A DNA stretch of 64,000 nucleotides from DASQFQ01 sp039934455 (lineage in GTDB: Bacteria > Actinomycetota > Thermoleophilia > Solirubrobacterales > Solirubrobacteraceae). Numbering within the stretch: position 1 is the first letter of the stretch; every line of letters begins with the position of its first letter. The DNA is taken from assembly GCA_039934455.1 (NCBI GenBank), contig JBDTMF010000001.1, positions 1-64,000 on the forward strand. The letters run 5' to 3'. Below are positions 8,155 to 16,656 of this stretch, piece after piece. The notes under the pieces are model-generated. The model saw only the letters and a program-made list of their open reading frames with translations, was not told the DNA's origin and searched no databases. A program made the position numbers and the translations under genes.

Positions 8155-8903
8155 TGATCGACTCCCACACCCACCTCGACCACGGGCCCGCGCCCGAGGA
8201 CGAGCTCGTGGCGGCCGCGCGAGAGGCGGGCGTGAACCGCATCCTCACGATCGGGATGGACTCCGAGGGCTGCCGCTCCGCGCTCGCCGCCGCCGAGCGC
8301 TACGAGGAAGTCTACGCCGCCGTCGGCCGCCATCCCAACAGCGCCGAGGGCTTCGACGACGACGCCGCCGCCGAGCTGGCCGAGCTCGCGCAGCACCCGC
8401 GCTGCCTGGCGATCGGGGAGACGGGCCTGGACTACTACCGCGACCGCGCGCCGCGCGAGGACCAGGAGCGCGCCTTCCTCGCCCAGATCGAGGTCGCGCG
8501 CGACGCCGGCAAGCCCCTCGTCATCCACACCCGCGCCGCCGACGACGACACCGTCCGCACGCTCACCACGCGCGCGCAGGGGGTCGACGTCGTGATGCAC
8601 TGCTTCTCGATGCCCGACCGCCTCGACGAGTGCGTCGAGCGCGGGTGGTGGATCTCCTTCGCCGGCAATGTCACCTACCCGGCCAACGCCGAGCTGGCCG
8701 CGGCCGCCGAGCGCGTCCCGCTCAACCGCATGCTGGTCGAGACCGACGCGCCGTACCTGACGCCCCAGCCACAGCGCAAGCACCGCAACCAGAGCGCGTT
8801 CGTGGTCTACACCGCGCGCTTCATCGCGGAGCGCAAGGGCATCGAGTACACCGAGCTCGAGCAGGCGGTCGAGGCGAACGCCGCGCGCCTGTTCGGCTGG
8901 TGA
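8154..8903 (+). CDS. tatD: TatD-family metal-dependent hydrolase
   Basis: A 249-aa TIM-barrel hydrolase with the TatD metal ligands: MIDSHTHLD at the N-terminus, IGETGLDYY, VIHTRAA and VETDAPYL near the C-terminus. Relatives are magnesium-dependent 3'-5' DNases or D-aminoacyl-tRNA deacylase-like enzymes. It is placed between metG and rsmA, the usual order in Gram-positive bacteria, and is linked by TGATG to metG and GTGA to rsmA, so the three are probably translated as a coupled set. Confidence 0.93.
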   Translation: MIDSHTHLDHGPAPEDELVAAAREAGVNRILTIGMDSEGCRSALAAAERYEEVYAAVGRHPNSAEGFDDDAAAELAELAQHPRCLAIGETGLDYYRDRAPREDQERAFLAQIEVARDAGKPLVIHTRAADDDTVRTLTTRAQGVDVVMHCFSMPDRLDECVERGWWISFAGNVTYPANAELAAAAERVPLNRMLVETDAPYLTPQPQRKHRNQSAFVVYTARFIAERKGIEYTELEQAVEANAARLFGW

Positions 8904-9730
8904 GCGAGCTCCCGGCGCAGCCCAGCCTGCGCCGCTTGGCCGCCTTCGGCATCCGCCCCGTGCGCGAGCTGGGGCAGAACTTCCTGATCGACTCGAACCT
9001 GCTCGGCGTGATCGCGCGGGCGGCGGAGCTGGGCCCGGACGACATCGTGCTCGAGGTCGGCGGCGGCCTCGGCGTGCTCGCCGAGCGCCTCGCCGAGCGC
9101 GCGGCGCACGTCCACGTCGTCGAGGTCGACCGCCGGCTGGAGCCGGCGCTGCGCGACGCCACCGACCCGCACGCGAACGTGACGCTGCACTTCGCGGACG
9201 CGGTGAAGTTGGACCTCGCCGCGCTGGACCCCGTACCGACCAAGGTGATCGCGAACCTGCCCTACGGCGTCGCCGCCTCGGTGATCCTGCGCACGATCGA
9301 GGCGCTGCCCTCGGTCGGCACCTGGGTCGCGATGGTCCAGCGCGAGGTGGGCGAGCGCTTCGCGGCGAGCCGCGGGAGCGGCGCCTACGGCGTGCCGTCG
9401 GTGCTCGCGCAGCTGGCCTGCGAGGTGCGCGTGCTGCGGCCCGTCTCGCGCCGCGTGTTCCACCCGGTGCCGAACGTGGACTCGGTGCTCGTCGGCCTGC
9501 GCCGCCGCGGCCCGGCGCCCGAGCCGGGTCTGCGCGCGCTCGTGCAGCAGGGCTTCGCGCACCGCCGCAAGGCGCTGCCGCGCTCGCTCGCGCTGGCCGG
9601 CGGAGCGGAGCCGGACGTGCGCGACCGCGCCCGCGCCGCGCTCGAGACACTCGGCCACACGCCATCCGCGCGCGCAGAGGAGCTCGCGCCGGAGGAGTGG
9701 CGGGCGCTGTACGAGGCGATGCGCGCGTGA
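8900..9730 (+). CDS. rsmA: 16S rRNA dimethyladenosine transferase RsmA/KsgA
   Basis: Dimethylates A1518 and A1519 of 16S rRNA late in 30S assembly. The 276-aa protein carries the KsgA signature GQNFLIDSNLL, SAM motif I VLEVGGGLGVLAERL, and motif IV ANLPYGVAA (NLPY). The C-terminal helical domain HRRKALPRSL is present. GTG 8900 overlaps the tatD stop, and the frame ends in a GTGA overlap with ispE. Confidence 0.96.
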   Translation: MSELPAQPSLRRLAAFGIRPVRELGQNFLIDSNLLGVIARAAELGPDDIVLEVGGGLGVLAERLAERAAHVHVVEVDRRLEPALRDATDPHANVTLHFADAVKLDLAALDPVPTKVIANLPYGVAASVILRTIEALPSVGTWVAMVQREVGERFAASRGSGAYGVPSVLAQLACEVRVLRPVSRRVFHPVPNVDSVLVGLRRRGPAPEPGLRALVQQGFAHRRKALPRSLALAGGAEPDVRDRARAALETLGHTPSARAEELAPEEWRALYEAMRA

Positions 9731-10575
9731 GCGTGCTGCGCGCCCGCGCCCCGGGCAAGCTCAACCTCTGCCTGTTCGTCGCCGAGCCGCGCGAGGACGG
9801 CCTGCACCCGCTCGTCTCGGTGGTCCAGGCGCTCACGCTCGCCGACGAGCTGACGCTCGAGCCCGCGGGCGGCGATGGGGACGAGGTCGTCTGCCCCGGG
9901 GTCGAAGGCCCGAACCTCGCCGCCCGCGCGCTCGCGCTCTACCGGGAGGCGACGGGCTGGGACGCGCCGCCACAGCGCCTGACCATCGAGAAGCGGATCC
10001 CGGTCGCGGCCGGGATGGGCGGCGGCTCGGCGGACGCCGCCGCCGCGCTGCGGCTCGCCGCCCACGCCGCGGGCCGGCCCGTGCCGCCCGAGCTCGCCCC
10101 GCGCTTGGGCGCGGACGTCGCGAGCCTCCTCCGTCCCGGCCGCGTGCTGATGACCGGCGCGGGCGAGCACGTCGAGCCGCTCGCGCCGGCGCCGCTCGGC
10201 GTCCTCGTGCTGCCGGTCGAGGCCGAGCTGTCGACACCGGCGGTCTACCGCGAGGCCGACCGGCTCGGGCTCACGCGCAGCCACGCCGGACTCGCACAGC
10301 TCGACGCGCTCGTCCGCGTCGGCACGTGGGCGCCCGAGAACGACCTGCAGGACGCGGCGCGGTCGCTGTGCCCGCGCATCGACACGGCGCTCGACGCCGC
10401 GCGCGCCGCGGGCGCCGACCACGTGCTGGTCTCCGGCTCCGGCCCGACCGTCGTCGGCCTCTTCGGCGGTGCGGACGGCCCGGCCCGCGCCGCCGCGGCG
10501 GCGAGCGAGTCGCGCTGGCCGCGCGCCACCGCGGCCGAGCCCGTGGACGAGGCCTGGGCGGCGGTGCGGGGCTGA
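9727..10575 (+). CDS. ispE: 4-diphosphocytidyl-2-C-methyl-D-erythritol kinase
   Basis: ATP-dependent kinase of the MEP isoprenoid pathway (CDP-ME to CDP-MEP). The 282-aa GHMP kinase starts with APGKLNLCLFV, has the glycine-rich ATP loop PVAAGMGGGSADAAAALRL (about residues 93-111), and the C-terminal SGSGPTVVGLF. Start GTG 9727 is inside the rsmA stop. The stop TGA overlaps the next ATG by 1 nt. It shows that isoprenoids are made by the non-mevalonate route in this organism. Confidence 0.95.
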   Translation: MSVLRARAPGKLNLCLFVAEPREDGLHPLVSVVQALTLADELTLEPAGGDGDEVVCPGVEGPNLAARALALYREATGWDAPPQRLTIEKRIPVAAGMGGGSADAAAALRLAAHAAGRPVPPELAPRLGADVASLLRPGRVLMTGAGEHVEPLAPAPLGVLVLPVEAELSTPAVYREADRLGLTRSHAGLAQLDALVRVGTWAPENDLQDAARSLCPRIDTALDAARAAGADHVLVSGSGPTVVGLFGGADGPARAAAAASESRWPRATAAEPVDEAWAAVRG

Positions 10576-12071
10576 TGCATCCGGTCCCGCTCGCGGGCGC
10601 GATCGGCCTGGTGATCTTCCTCGCCGTCCGCTTCCGCCGCCTCGGCCGCACGACGCTCGTGCTCGGCGTCATCGTCGCCGCCGGCCTCGCGCTGTGGGGG
10701 CTCGGGATCGTCGAGCCGCCGAACCTCACCAAGCTGATCGAGGACGCCGGGAAGCGACTCGGCAAGTGGACCTACCTGCTCGTCGGCGCGCTCGCGTTCC
10801 TCGAGACGGGCGCCTTCGTCGGGCTGGTGGCGCCCGGCGAGAGCGCGGTGCTGATCGGCGGGGTGGTCGCCGGCCAGGGCCGGATCTCGATCGTGACGCT
10901 GATCGCGCTCGTGTGGTTCTGCGCGGTGGCCGGCGACCTGACCTCCTACACCCTCGGCCGACGGCTCGGCCGGCGCTTCCTCGAGCGCCACGGGCCGAGG
11001 CTGAAGATCACCGAGGAGCGCCTGCAGAAGGTCGAGGGCTTCTTCGACCGCCATGGCGGATCGACGATCCTGATCGGGCGGTTCATCGGGCTCGTGCGCG
11101 CGCTCGCGCCGTTCCTGGCCGGCGCCTCGAAGCTGGAGCTGCGGCGCTTCCTCGCCTACGACATCCTCGGCGCGGGCCTGTGGTCGGCGCTGTTCTGCCT
11201 GCTCGGCTACTTCTTCTGGCAGTCGCTGGGGACGGTCGAGAAGTACATCGGCCGCGGGGCGGCGGCCTTCACCGGCCTGGTCGTGATCGTCCTCGCGATC
11301 GTCTTCGCCGTGCGGCTGCGGCGCGATCCCGAGCTGCGCGCGCGGGTGCAGCGGCAGCTCGACGCCAACCCGGTCTGGCGCCGGGTGCGCGGGCCGCTCG
11401 GCTTCGCCTGGAACCACCTCATGCCGGGCCGGCTCGGGCTCGAGCTGACCACGCTGCTGGCGCTCGCGAGCGTCGGCTTCTTCGCGTTCTTCTGGCTCGC
11501 GTCGCTGGTCGAGACGCCGCAGCTCGCCCGGCTCGACGCCGACGCCTTCAAGCTCGCCGACCCGCTCTCCATGGCGGCCGCCATCGACGTGGTGCGGGTC
11601 CTCACGGACCTCGGGTCGTTCCCGGTCGCGCTGGCCGCCGTGCTGCTCACCGCCGGCTGGGCGATCCGCACGCGCCGCGCCACCCGCGAGGGCATGGCGC
11701 TCGTGGCGGCGTACGCGATCACCTGGATCGTCGTGCACATCGCCAAGGCCGCGACCGACCGGCCGCGGCCCCCGGACCCCCACGCCGCCTCCGCCGGGCT
11801 GTCGTACCCCTCGGGCCACGCCGCCGACGCCGTGGCGTTCGTGGCGTGCGCGATCGTGCTCGCCCGCGGCGGCAATGGGCTCGCCGCGCGCTTCGCGCTC
11901 GTCGCGATCGCGATGGCGCTCGCCGTCGGAGTCGCCGCCTCCCGCGTCTACCTGCGCGTGCACTACCTCTCCGACGTCATCGGCGGCCTCGCGATCGGGA
12001 CGGCGATCTTCGCGCTCGCCGGCATCGCGGCGCTCGTCGTCGGCTCGTTTCGCAACAATGGAGCGCGATGA
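10575..12071 (+). CDS. DedA-PAP2 fusion membrane protein
   Basis: A 498-aa polytopic protein joining two families. Residues about 40-200 are a DedA/VTT domain (FVGLVAPGESAVLIGG and GRFIGLVRALAPFLAGAS), a family linked to undecaprenyl-phosphate or phospholipid flipping. Residues about 290-490 are a PAP2 phosphatase with the full catalytic set: K-x6-RP (KAATDRPRP), PSGH and SR-x5-H-x3-D (SRVYLRVHYLSD). An inferred role is dephosphorylating and recycling a polyprenyl or lipid phosphate. Coupled to ispE by 1 nt and to the next gene by 4 nt. Confidence 0.88.
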   Translation: MHPVPLAGAIGLVIFLAVRFRRLGRTTLVLGVIVAAGLALWGLGIVEPPNLTKLIEDAGKRLGKWTYLLVGALAFLETGAFVGLVAPGESAVLIGGVVAGQGRISIVTLIALVWFCAVAGDLTSYTLGRRLGRRFLERHGPRLKITEERLQKVEGFFDRHGGSTILIGRFIGLVRALAPFLAGASKLELRRFLAYDILGAGLWSALFCLLGYFFWQSLGTVEKYIGRGAAAFTGLVVIVLAIVFAVRLRRDPELRARVQRQLDANPVWRRVRGPLGFAWNHLMPGRLGLELTTLLALASVGFFAFFWLASLVETPQLARLDADAFKLADPLSMAAAIDVVRVLTDLGSFPVALAAVLLTAGWAIRTRRATREGMALVAAYAITWIVVHIAKAATDRPRPPDPHAASAGLSYPSGHAADAVAFVACAIVLARGGNGLAARFALVAIAMALAVGVAASRVYLRVHYLSDVIGGLAIGTAIFALAGIAALVVGSFRNNGAR

Positions 12072-12286
12072 GCAGCGACACGCTTACCTACGTCATCGCC
12101 GGGGCTGCGGCCGGCATCTCCGTGATCGCCTGGGCCGGGCTGGTGCTCGTGCCCGCGTGGACGTCGTACTCGCGCGTCTGGGAGCGGCTCGTCGCCGTCG
12201 TGCTGAGCGTCTACGTCTTGGGAGCCTTCGCGCTCGCCGGGACGATCCTCGGCGGCGCGATCCTCTGGTACTACGACCAGCTCTAG
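12068..12286 (+). CDS. Small two-helix membrane protein
   Basis: A 72-aa protein of unknown function with two hydrophobic segments (about residues 7-30 and 43-67) and a charged connector with SRVWERL. It starts with an ATGA overlap at the DedA-PAP2 stop, so it is very likely co-translated and may be a partner of that protein. I do not recognise a family. Confidence 0.65.
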   Translation: MSSDTLTYVIAGAAAGISVIAWAGLVLVPAWTSYSRVWERLVAVVLSVYVLGAFALAGTILGGAILWYYDQL

Positions 12287-12291
12287 GCCAG

Positions 12292-12306
12292 GGCGCGATC
12301 CGCGCC
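12292..12306. terminator. GC hairpin between the ispE operon and the PucR-type gene
   Basis: GGCGCG-ATC-CGCGCC forms a perfect 6-bp stem with a 3-nt loop directly before the TAGACT -10 of the next gene. There is no T-tract, so it may be a weak terminator or an operator. Confidence 0.35.
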
Positions 12307-12312
12307 TAGACT
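12307..12312 (+). promoter_or_regulatory. -10 hexamer TAGACT for the PucR-type regulator
   Basis: TAGACT, then 7 nt, then ATG 12320: predicted leaderless start. Confidence 0.55.
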
Positions 12313-12319
12313 TCTCGGG

Positions 12320-13582
12320 ATGTCAGTACCCGCACGCCAGGTGGCGGCGGCGCCGGACCTCGGCACCCTCGAGGCCATCACGCAGGCCGTGGAGGGCGGC
12401 CTCGGGCTTCCCGAGGTGGTGCGCGCCGCGGCCCGCGCGCTCGACGCCTCCCTCGTCCTGATCGACCGCTCGAGCAGCGTGCTCGCGGTCGCCGCGCGCT
12501 CCTCGGCGGACGAGCGGTCGCTGATGAGCGACGCCGCCGGCGTCGAGACCCACGAGCTGCGCGTGGGCGACGCGGTGGTCGGGCGCCTGCGCCTGCGCGG
12601 CCGCTCGGGCGGCGAGCCGTCGGCCGCGCTGCTGCGGGTCATCACCACCCTGATCGCCTCCGAGGTCGAGCGCCTGCGCGCCCCCGAGCGGGCGTCCGAG
12701 GCCGCGCAGGCGAACTTCCTGCGCGCGGTGCTGCAGCGCGACGTGACCGACCGCGGCGACCTCGTCGCCCGCGGCGAGGAGCTCGGGATCGACCTCTCCA
12801 GCGGCGGCGCCGTGATCGTGGTGCGCGCCCATCATCTCGCCCCGACCGAGGACGACTGGCGGGCGCGCGTGCTCGGCGCCGCCGAGCGCGCGGCCCGCAC
12901 GACCGCCCCCGGCTCGCTGGCCGCGGTGATCCCCGCGGCGACCGAGGGCGCCGGCCAGGTCGTGCTGCTCGTGCCCGAGGCCTCCGACGACGGCGTGCGC
13001 CGCGTCGCCGGGTCGATCGCGCGCGAGCTGCAGAGTTCGCTGCACGGGTTCACCTTCGCGGTCGGGCACTCGCGCGTGGCGGCCGATCCGGTCGACCTCT
13101 ACCGCGCGGGCAACGAGGCGCTGCTCGCCGCCAACGTCGCCGAGACGCGTCCCGCCTCGATGGACGAGCCGTCGGAGGTGCTCGCCTTCGAGGACACCGG
13201 CGCCTACCGTCTGCTGCTCCCGGCCATGAGCGAGGACCCCGGCGAGCTGCAGCGGTTCTACACCGAGACGGTCGAGCCGCTCGTCGCCTACGACGCCCAG
13301 TACGAGACCGACCTCGTGCAGACGCTCGAGACCTTCCTCGAGTGCGACGGCAACGTCGCCGGGACGGCCCAGCGCCTCTACACCCACCGCCACACCGTGC
13401 GCTACCGGCTCGAGCGCGTGCGCGACCTCTCCGGGCTCGACGTCGGCTCGACCGACGGGCGCGAGCGCCTGGGCCTCGGCCTCAAGGCGATGCGGGTGCT
13501 CGGCATCGCCTCCCCGCAGGGCCCCGCCAGCGAGGCGGGCGCGGGCGCCGGCCGCGTGCGGCGCGGCGCCAAGGACCGCTGA
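12320..13582 (+). CDS. PucR/CdaR-type transcriptional regulator
   Basis: A 420-aa regulator. Residues about 15-110 resemble a GAF-like sensory domain, about 130-290 a GGDEF-like/CdaR middle region, and the C-terminus (about 335-400) is the PucR helix-turn-helix: ETFLECDGNVAGTAQRLYTHRHTVRYRLERVRDLSG. Such proteins control purine, sugar-acid or other catabolic genes, but no obvious target operon adjoins it. The start is supported by the TAGACT-N7-ATG arrangement. The ligand is unknown. Confidence 0.85.
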   Translation: MSVPARQVAAAPDLGTLEAITQAVEGGLGLPEVVRAAARALDASLVLIDRSSSVLAVAARSSADERSLMSDAAGVETHELRVGDAVVGRLRLRGRSGGEPSAALLRVITTLIASEVERLRAPERASEAAQANFLRAVLQRDVTDRGDLVARGEELGIDLSSGGAVIVVRAHHLAPTEDDWRARVLGAAERAARTTAPGSLAAVIPAATEGAGQVVLLVPEASDDGVRRVAGSIARELQSSLHGFTFAVGHSRVAADPVDLYRAGNEALLAANVAETRPASMDEPSEVLAFEDTGAYRLLLPAMSEDPGELQRFYTETVEPLVAYDAQYETDLVQTLETFLECDGNVAGTAQRLYTHRHTVRYRLERVRDLSGLDVGSTDGRERLGLGLKAMRVLGIASPQGPASEAGAGAGRVRRGAKDR

Positions 13583-13638
13583 GCTCCGCCCCGCCGCGCT
13601 CCGTACCCCGGGAAAGCGAATCCCCGGAGGGAGACAGC

Positions 13639-14097
13639 ATGGCAACGATCGAGCAGTCGCTGGACGTCGAGGTGCCCATCGAGACGGCCTACAACCAGTG
13701 GACGCAGTTCGAGGAATTCCCGCAGTTCATGGACGGTGTCGAGGAGGTGCGCCAGCTCGACGACCGGCGCCTGCACTGGGTGGCGGAGTTCGGCGGCAGC
13801 CGCCACGAGTGGGACGCGGAGATCACCGAGCAGTCGCCGGAGGAGCGCGTGGCGTGGCGCAACACGGACGGCAAGGACAACGCCGGCGTCGTCACCTTCC
13901 ACAAGCTCGACGACGACAAGACCCGCGTGATGGTGCAGATGGACTGGGTGCCCGAGGGCATCAAGGAGAAGATCGGCGACGCCCTCGGCGCCGCCGACCG
14001 GCGCGTGAAGGGCGACCTCGAGCGCTTCAAGGCGATGATCGAGTCCCGCGGCGCCGAGAGCGGCGCGTGGCGGGGCGAGGTGCCGCGCGACGCCTGA
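13639..14097 (+). CDS. SRPBCC-family (START-like) protein
   Basis: A 152-aa helix-grip protein of the polyketide cyclase/dehydrase type: SLDVEVPIETAYNQWTQFEEFPQFMDGVEEV is the usual N-terminal strand-helix, and the end is the long C-terminal helix. It probably binds a hydrophobic small molecule; no enzymatic role is evident. ATG 13639 has a good Shine-Dalgarno (GGAGGGAGA, 13626-13634). It is convergent with the LQRSAGN-motif gene. Confidence 0.85.
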   Translation: MATIEQSLDVEVPIETAYNQWTQFEEFPQFMDGVEEVRQLDDRRLHWVAEFGGSRHEWDAEITEQSPEERVAWRNTDGKDNAGVVTFHKLDDDKTRVMVQMDWVPEGIKEKIGDALGAADRRVKGDLERFKAMIESRGAESGAWRGEVPRDA

Positions 14098-14098
14098 C

Positions 14099-14114
14099 GG
14101 CGCGCCGGCGCGCC
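14099..14114. terminator. Tandem GGCGCGCC hairpin between convergent genes
   Basis: Two head-to-tail copies of GGCGCGCC can fold as a GGCGCG/CGCGCC stem with a CCGG loop, 2 nt after the SRPBCC stop and 6 nt from the convergent stop. There is no T-tract; possible bidirectional terminator. Confidence 0.4.
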
Positions 14115-14119
14115 GCGGT

Positions 14120-15394
14120 TCACCAGCTCTTGACGGTGAACTGCGGCGCGACCTGCGGCTGGCCGGTGCGCTCCGCGCGCTCCTTGATGTCGAGCAGCTG
14201 GCGCTCGCGCCCCGGCGACCCGATGGTCTCGATGTTCGACTGGATGATGCCGCCGAGGATCGGCCCGAACTGCGTCGGCGCCATCGAGCGCTGGCGGTAG
14301 ATCAGCCCGCCGATGTCGGCCGCCGCCGCCGGGATGTAGGAGCAGGCGAGCTTGGTGGCGCGCTCGATGCTCGGCTCGTCCGGGAAGAAGGCGAGCACGT
14401 CCTCGGGATCGGGGTTCTTGCCCGCCCGCGCGGCGAACACCTGCTGGCGCGACACGTAGATGGCCAGCGCGGCGATCTTCTGCGTCTCGTCCGCCTTGGA
14501 CAGGAAGTTGTCGCCGAAGGTCCGCCAGCTCATCCCGCGCTTGTTGGTGACGTCGAAGCCCTCGCGGTTCATGCGGTCGTGAACGTTCTTGAGCACCAGC
14601 TGCGGCGTCACGCCGGCGCCTTCCATGATCCCGTAGTAGCCGCCCATCTCCGGGTTCGAGGGCCGCGCCGGGTTGTCGCGCAGGTAGCTCATGATCTCGA
14701 TCTCGAGCTTGTCCTTGTCGAACATGTGGCCCGAGGCGAAGGCGTCGGTCAGGAAGTGGCCCGCCGCGGCGTCGATGAACAGGGCCTTCTCGAAGTCCTT
14801 GTCGTGGGCCTCGCCCGGGTCCGAGCCGTAGACCGTCTTGCCCTGCTTGGCCAGCTCGAGCGCCTCGACGTGCATCTTGCGCCACTGCTTGCGGTTGCCC
14901 GGGGTGAAGTGGGGCGTGTTGCGCTTGGCGAGCTCGAGGTAGTGGTTGTGCTTGTCCGAGCGGTGCTTCTTGGTGATCTCCTCGTACTTCGCGTTGGCGT
15001 TGCCCAGCTTGCCCGCCCGCTCCTCGCCGATCGCCCCGATGATCTCGTTGACCTCCTCGTCCGGTGCGGCGGCGAACTGCTCCCAGGTCTCGTAGAAGTC
15101 GCCCGACATGGCGATGATCTGCCCTGGGGTCAGGGTGCGCGAGGCGGTGCCGATCTGGCGCTTGCCCTGCGCGTACCAGTCGCCGTCGAGGCCCTTGACG
15201 TCCTGCTCGAGGCCGAACTTCTTGACCCACGCCCTGCCCTCGTCGGTGCCGATGAACGCCCCGAGCTCCTTGCCGTAGCGGTCGCCGAGGTCCATGTGCT
15301 CGGGCGACTCGTAGCGCGAGACCATCTGCGTGACCGCCCGGTTGCCGGCACTGCGCTGGAGCCGGAGCAGGGCGGCCGTGGTCAGGGGGGCCAT
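14120..15394 (-). CDS. LQRSAGN-motif protein with zinc-phospholipase-C-like HFLTD..GH motif
   Basis: A 424-aa protein of uncertain function. The N-terminus TAALLRLQRSAGNRAVTQMV matches the short 'LQRxAGNxAV' motif seen at the start of many DUF4157-type proteins linked to extracellular contractile injection systems. The body has NHYLELAKRNTPHFT and AAAGHFLTDAFASGHMF (about residues 205-222), a His/Asp arrangement like zinc-dependent phospholipase C folds. No DUF4157 or injection-system gene lies in the window. ATG 15394 was chosen over GTG 15484, which would overlap the divergent cyclase gene. It could be an exported lipase-like effector; this is inference. Confidence 0.6.
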   Translation of the reverse strand: MAPLTTAALLRLQRSAGNRAVTQMVSRYESPEHMDLGDRYGKELGAFIGTDEGRAWVKKFGLEQDVKGLDGDWYAQGKRQIGTASRTLTPGQIIAMSGDFYETWEQFAAAPDEEVNEIIGAIGEERAGKLGNANAKYEEITKKHRSDKHNHYLELAKRNTPHFTPGNRKQWRKMHVEALELAKQGKTVYGSDPGEAHDKDFEKALFIDAAAGHFLTDAFASGHMFDKDKLEIEIMSYLRDNPARPSNPEMGGYYGIMEGAGVTPQLVLKNVHDRMNREGFDVTNKRGMSWRTFGDNFLSKADETQKIAALAIYVSRQQVFAARAGKNPDPEDVLAFFPDEPSIERATKLACSYIPAAAADIGGLIYRQRSMAPTQFGPILGGIIQSNIETIGSPGRERQLLDIKERAERTGQPQVAPQFTVKSW

Positions 15395-15474
15395 GCTGCC
15401 GATCCAACCAGATCTCAGGGGCGGGTGGAAGAGAGAGCGACCGGCGCGCGCCGGCCGCGTGGTAGGAATGCGGC

Positions 15475-16644
15475 GTGTCGTCACGCGCGGATCCGGAGCC
15501 CTGGCTGGCTCGGGTCGCTGAGCAGCTCGAGACCACGGGCGCGGCCGCCGAGATCTACGACCGCGAGTGGAGCCTCGTGTGGATGACGAGCCAGTTCCGC
15601 TTCTTCGCCGGCGACCGGCCGCTCGACCAGCTCGGACTCGGCCAGCACCCGGTGACCGTGCGCACGAGCCCGCTCGACGGGATGGTGCCGCTGGAGACCG
15701 GGCTCGAGTGGATGCGCAAGAACATCCCGCTGATGGCGCACGACACGCCGGGCGGCGTCGAGGCGATCCGCGCGCTGCTGCCCGAGGAGTACGACCGGGC
15801 GATCGGACCGCTCGACCCGCAGCCGCCCGAGACGCTGTGGTGGGGCGAGCTGACCTACCTCCAGGACGGGCTGCCGCCGGCCCAGACCCGCTACCTGACG
15901 TTCGCGCTCGAGACCCCCGGTGGTGAGCGCGCCGGCTGGGCGATCCTCTACCTGCCGGCCGCGCCCGCGAGCATCGTCTCGCTGATCACGCGCGGCAACC
16001 AGGGCATGTTCGCGCGGATGGCGGCACTGCTCGAGCCCGCGCGCCACGAGACGGCGATCCTGTTCGCGGACATCCAGGCGTCGAGCGCGCTGGCGCGGCG
16101 GCTCTCCACCCAGCGCTGGTTCGACCTGATCCGCGGGTTCTCGACCTTCGCCGACCGGATCGTGGTCGAGAACACGGGGATCGTCGGGCGCCACGCCGGG
16201 GACGGGCTGACGGCCTTCTTCCTCGCCGAGCAGGTCGGCGACCGGGCCGCCGCCTGCGCGGCCGCGCTCCACGCCGGCCGCGAGATCGTGAGCTGGCACC
16301 CGGAGGAGCTCGGCGACGGCGAGCTGCACATCAACGCCGGCGTCCACTGGGGCGGCGCGCTCTACCTCGGCCAGGTCGTGACCGGCGGGCGCCTCGACGT
16401 GACCGCGCTCGGTGACGAGGTCAACGAGTGCGCCCGCATCGAGCAATCGGCGCGCGACGGCGCGCTGCTGGCCTCCAAGCCTGTCGTCGAGCGGCTCGAC
16501 CTCGATGACGCGCACGCGCTCGGCCTCGATCCGCTCACGGTCATGTATCGGACGGTCGGCGAGCTGCCGGGCGTGACGCCGAAGGCCGTGCGCGACGCTG
16601 GGGGCGTGCCCGTCGTGGCCGTCCCGCGGCGACCCGCGGTCTAA
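15475..16644 (+). CDS. Adenylate/guanylate cyclase catalytic-domain protein
   Basis: A 389-aa soluble protein. The N-terminal half (about 1-180) looks like a PAS-type sensor. The class III cyclase domain follows: AILFADIQ (first metal Asp near residue 199), GRHAGDG (second metal Asp near 243) and DVTALGDEVNECARIEQSA with the Asn and Arg of the transition-state site. The usual substrate-selecting Lys before GDG is not obvious (GRHA), so nucleotide preference is open. GTG 15475 lies 6 nt after TAGGAA. Confidence 0.85.
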   Translation: MSSRADPEPWLARVAEQLETTGAAAEIYDREWSLVWMTSQFRFFAGDRPLDQLGLGQHPVTVRTSPLDGMVPLETGLEWMRKNIPLMAHDTPGGVEAIRALLPEEYDRAIGPLDPQPPETLWWGELTYLQDGLPPAQTRYLTFALETPGGERAGWAILYLPAAPASIVSLITRGNQGMFARMAALLEPARHETAILFADIQASSALARRLSTQRWFDLIRGFSTFADRIVVENTGIVGRHAGDGLTAFFLAEQVGDRAAACAAALHAGREIVSWHPEELGDGELHINAGVHWGGALYLGQVVTGGRLDVTALGDEVNECARIEQSARDGALLASKPVVERLDLDDAHALGLDPLTVMYRTVGELPGVTPKAVRDAGGVPVVAVPRRPAV

Positions 16645-16656
16645 CCTCCCCGGCAG

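Noticed and set aside
15395..15484. N-terminal extension of the LQRSAGN-motif protein to GTG 15484
   Set aside because: It would overlap the divergent cyclase start at 15475 and adds residues without similarity before the motif; ATG 15394 is simpler.
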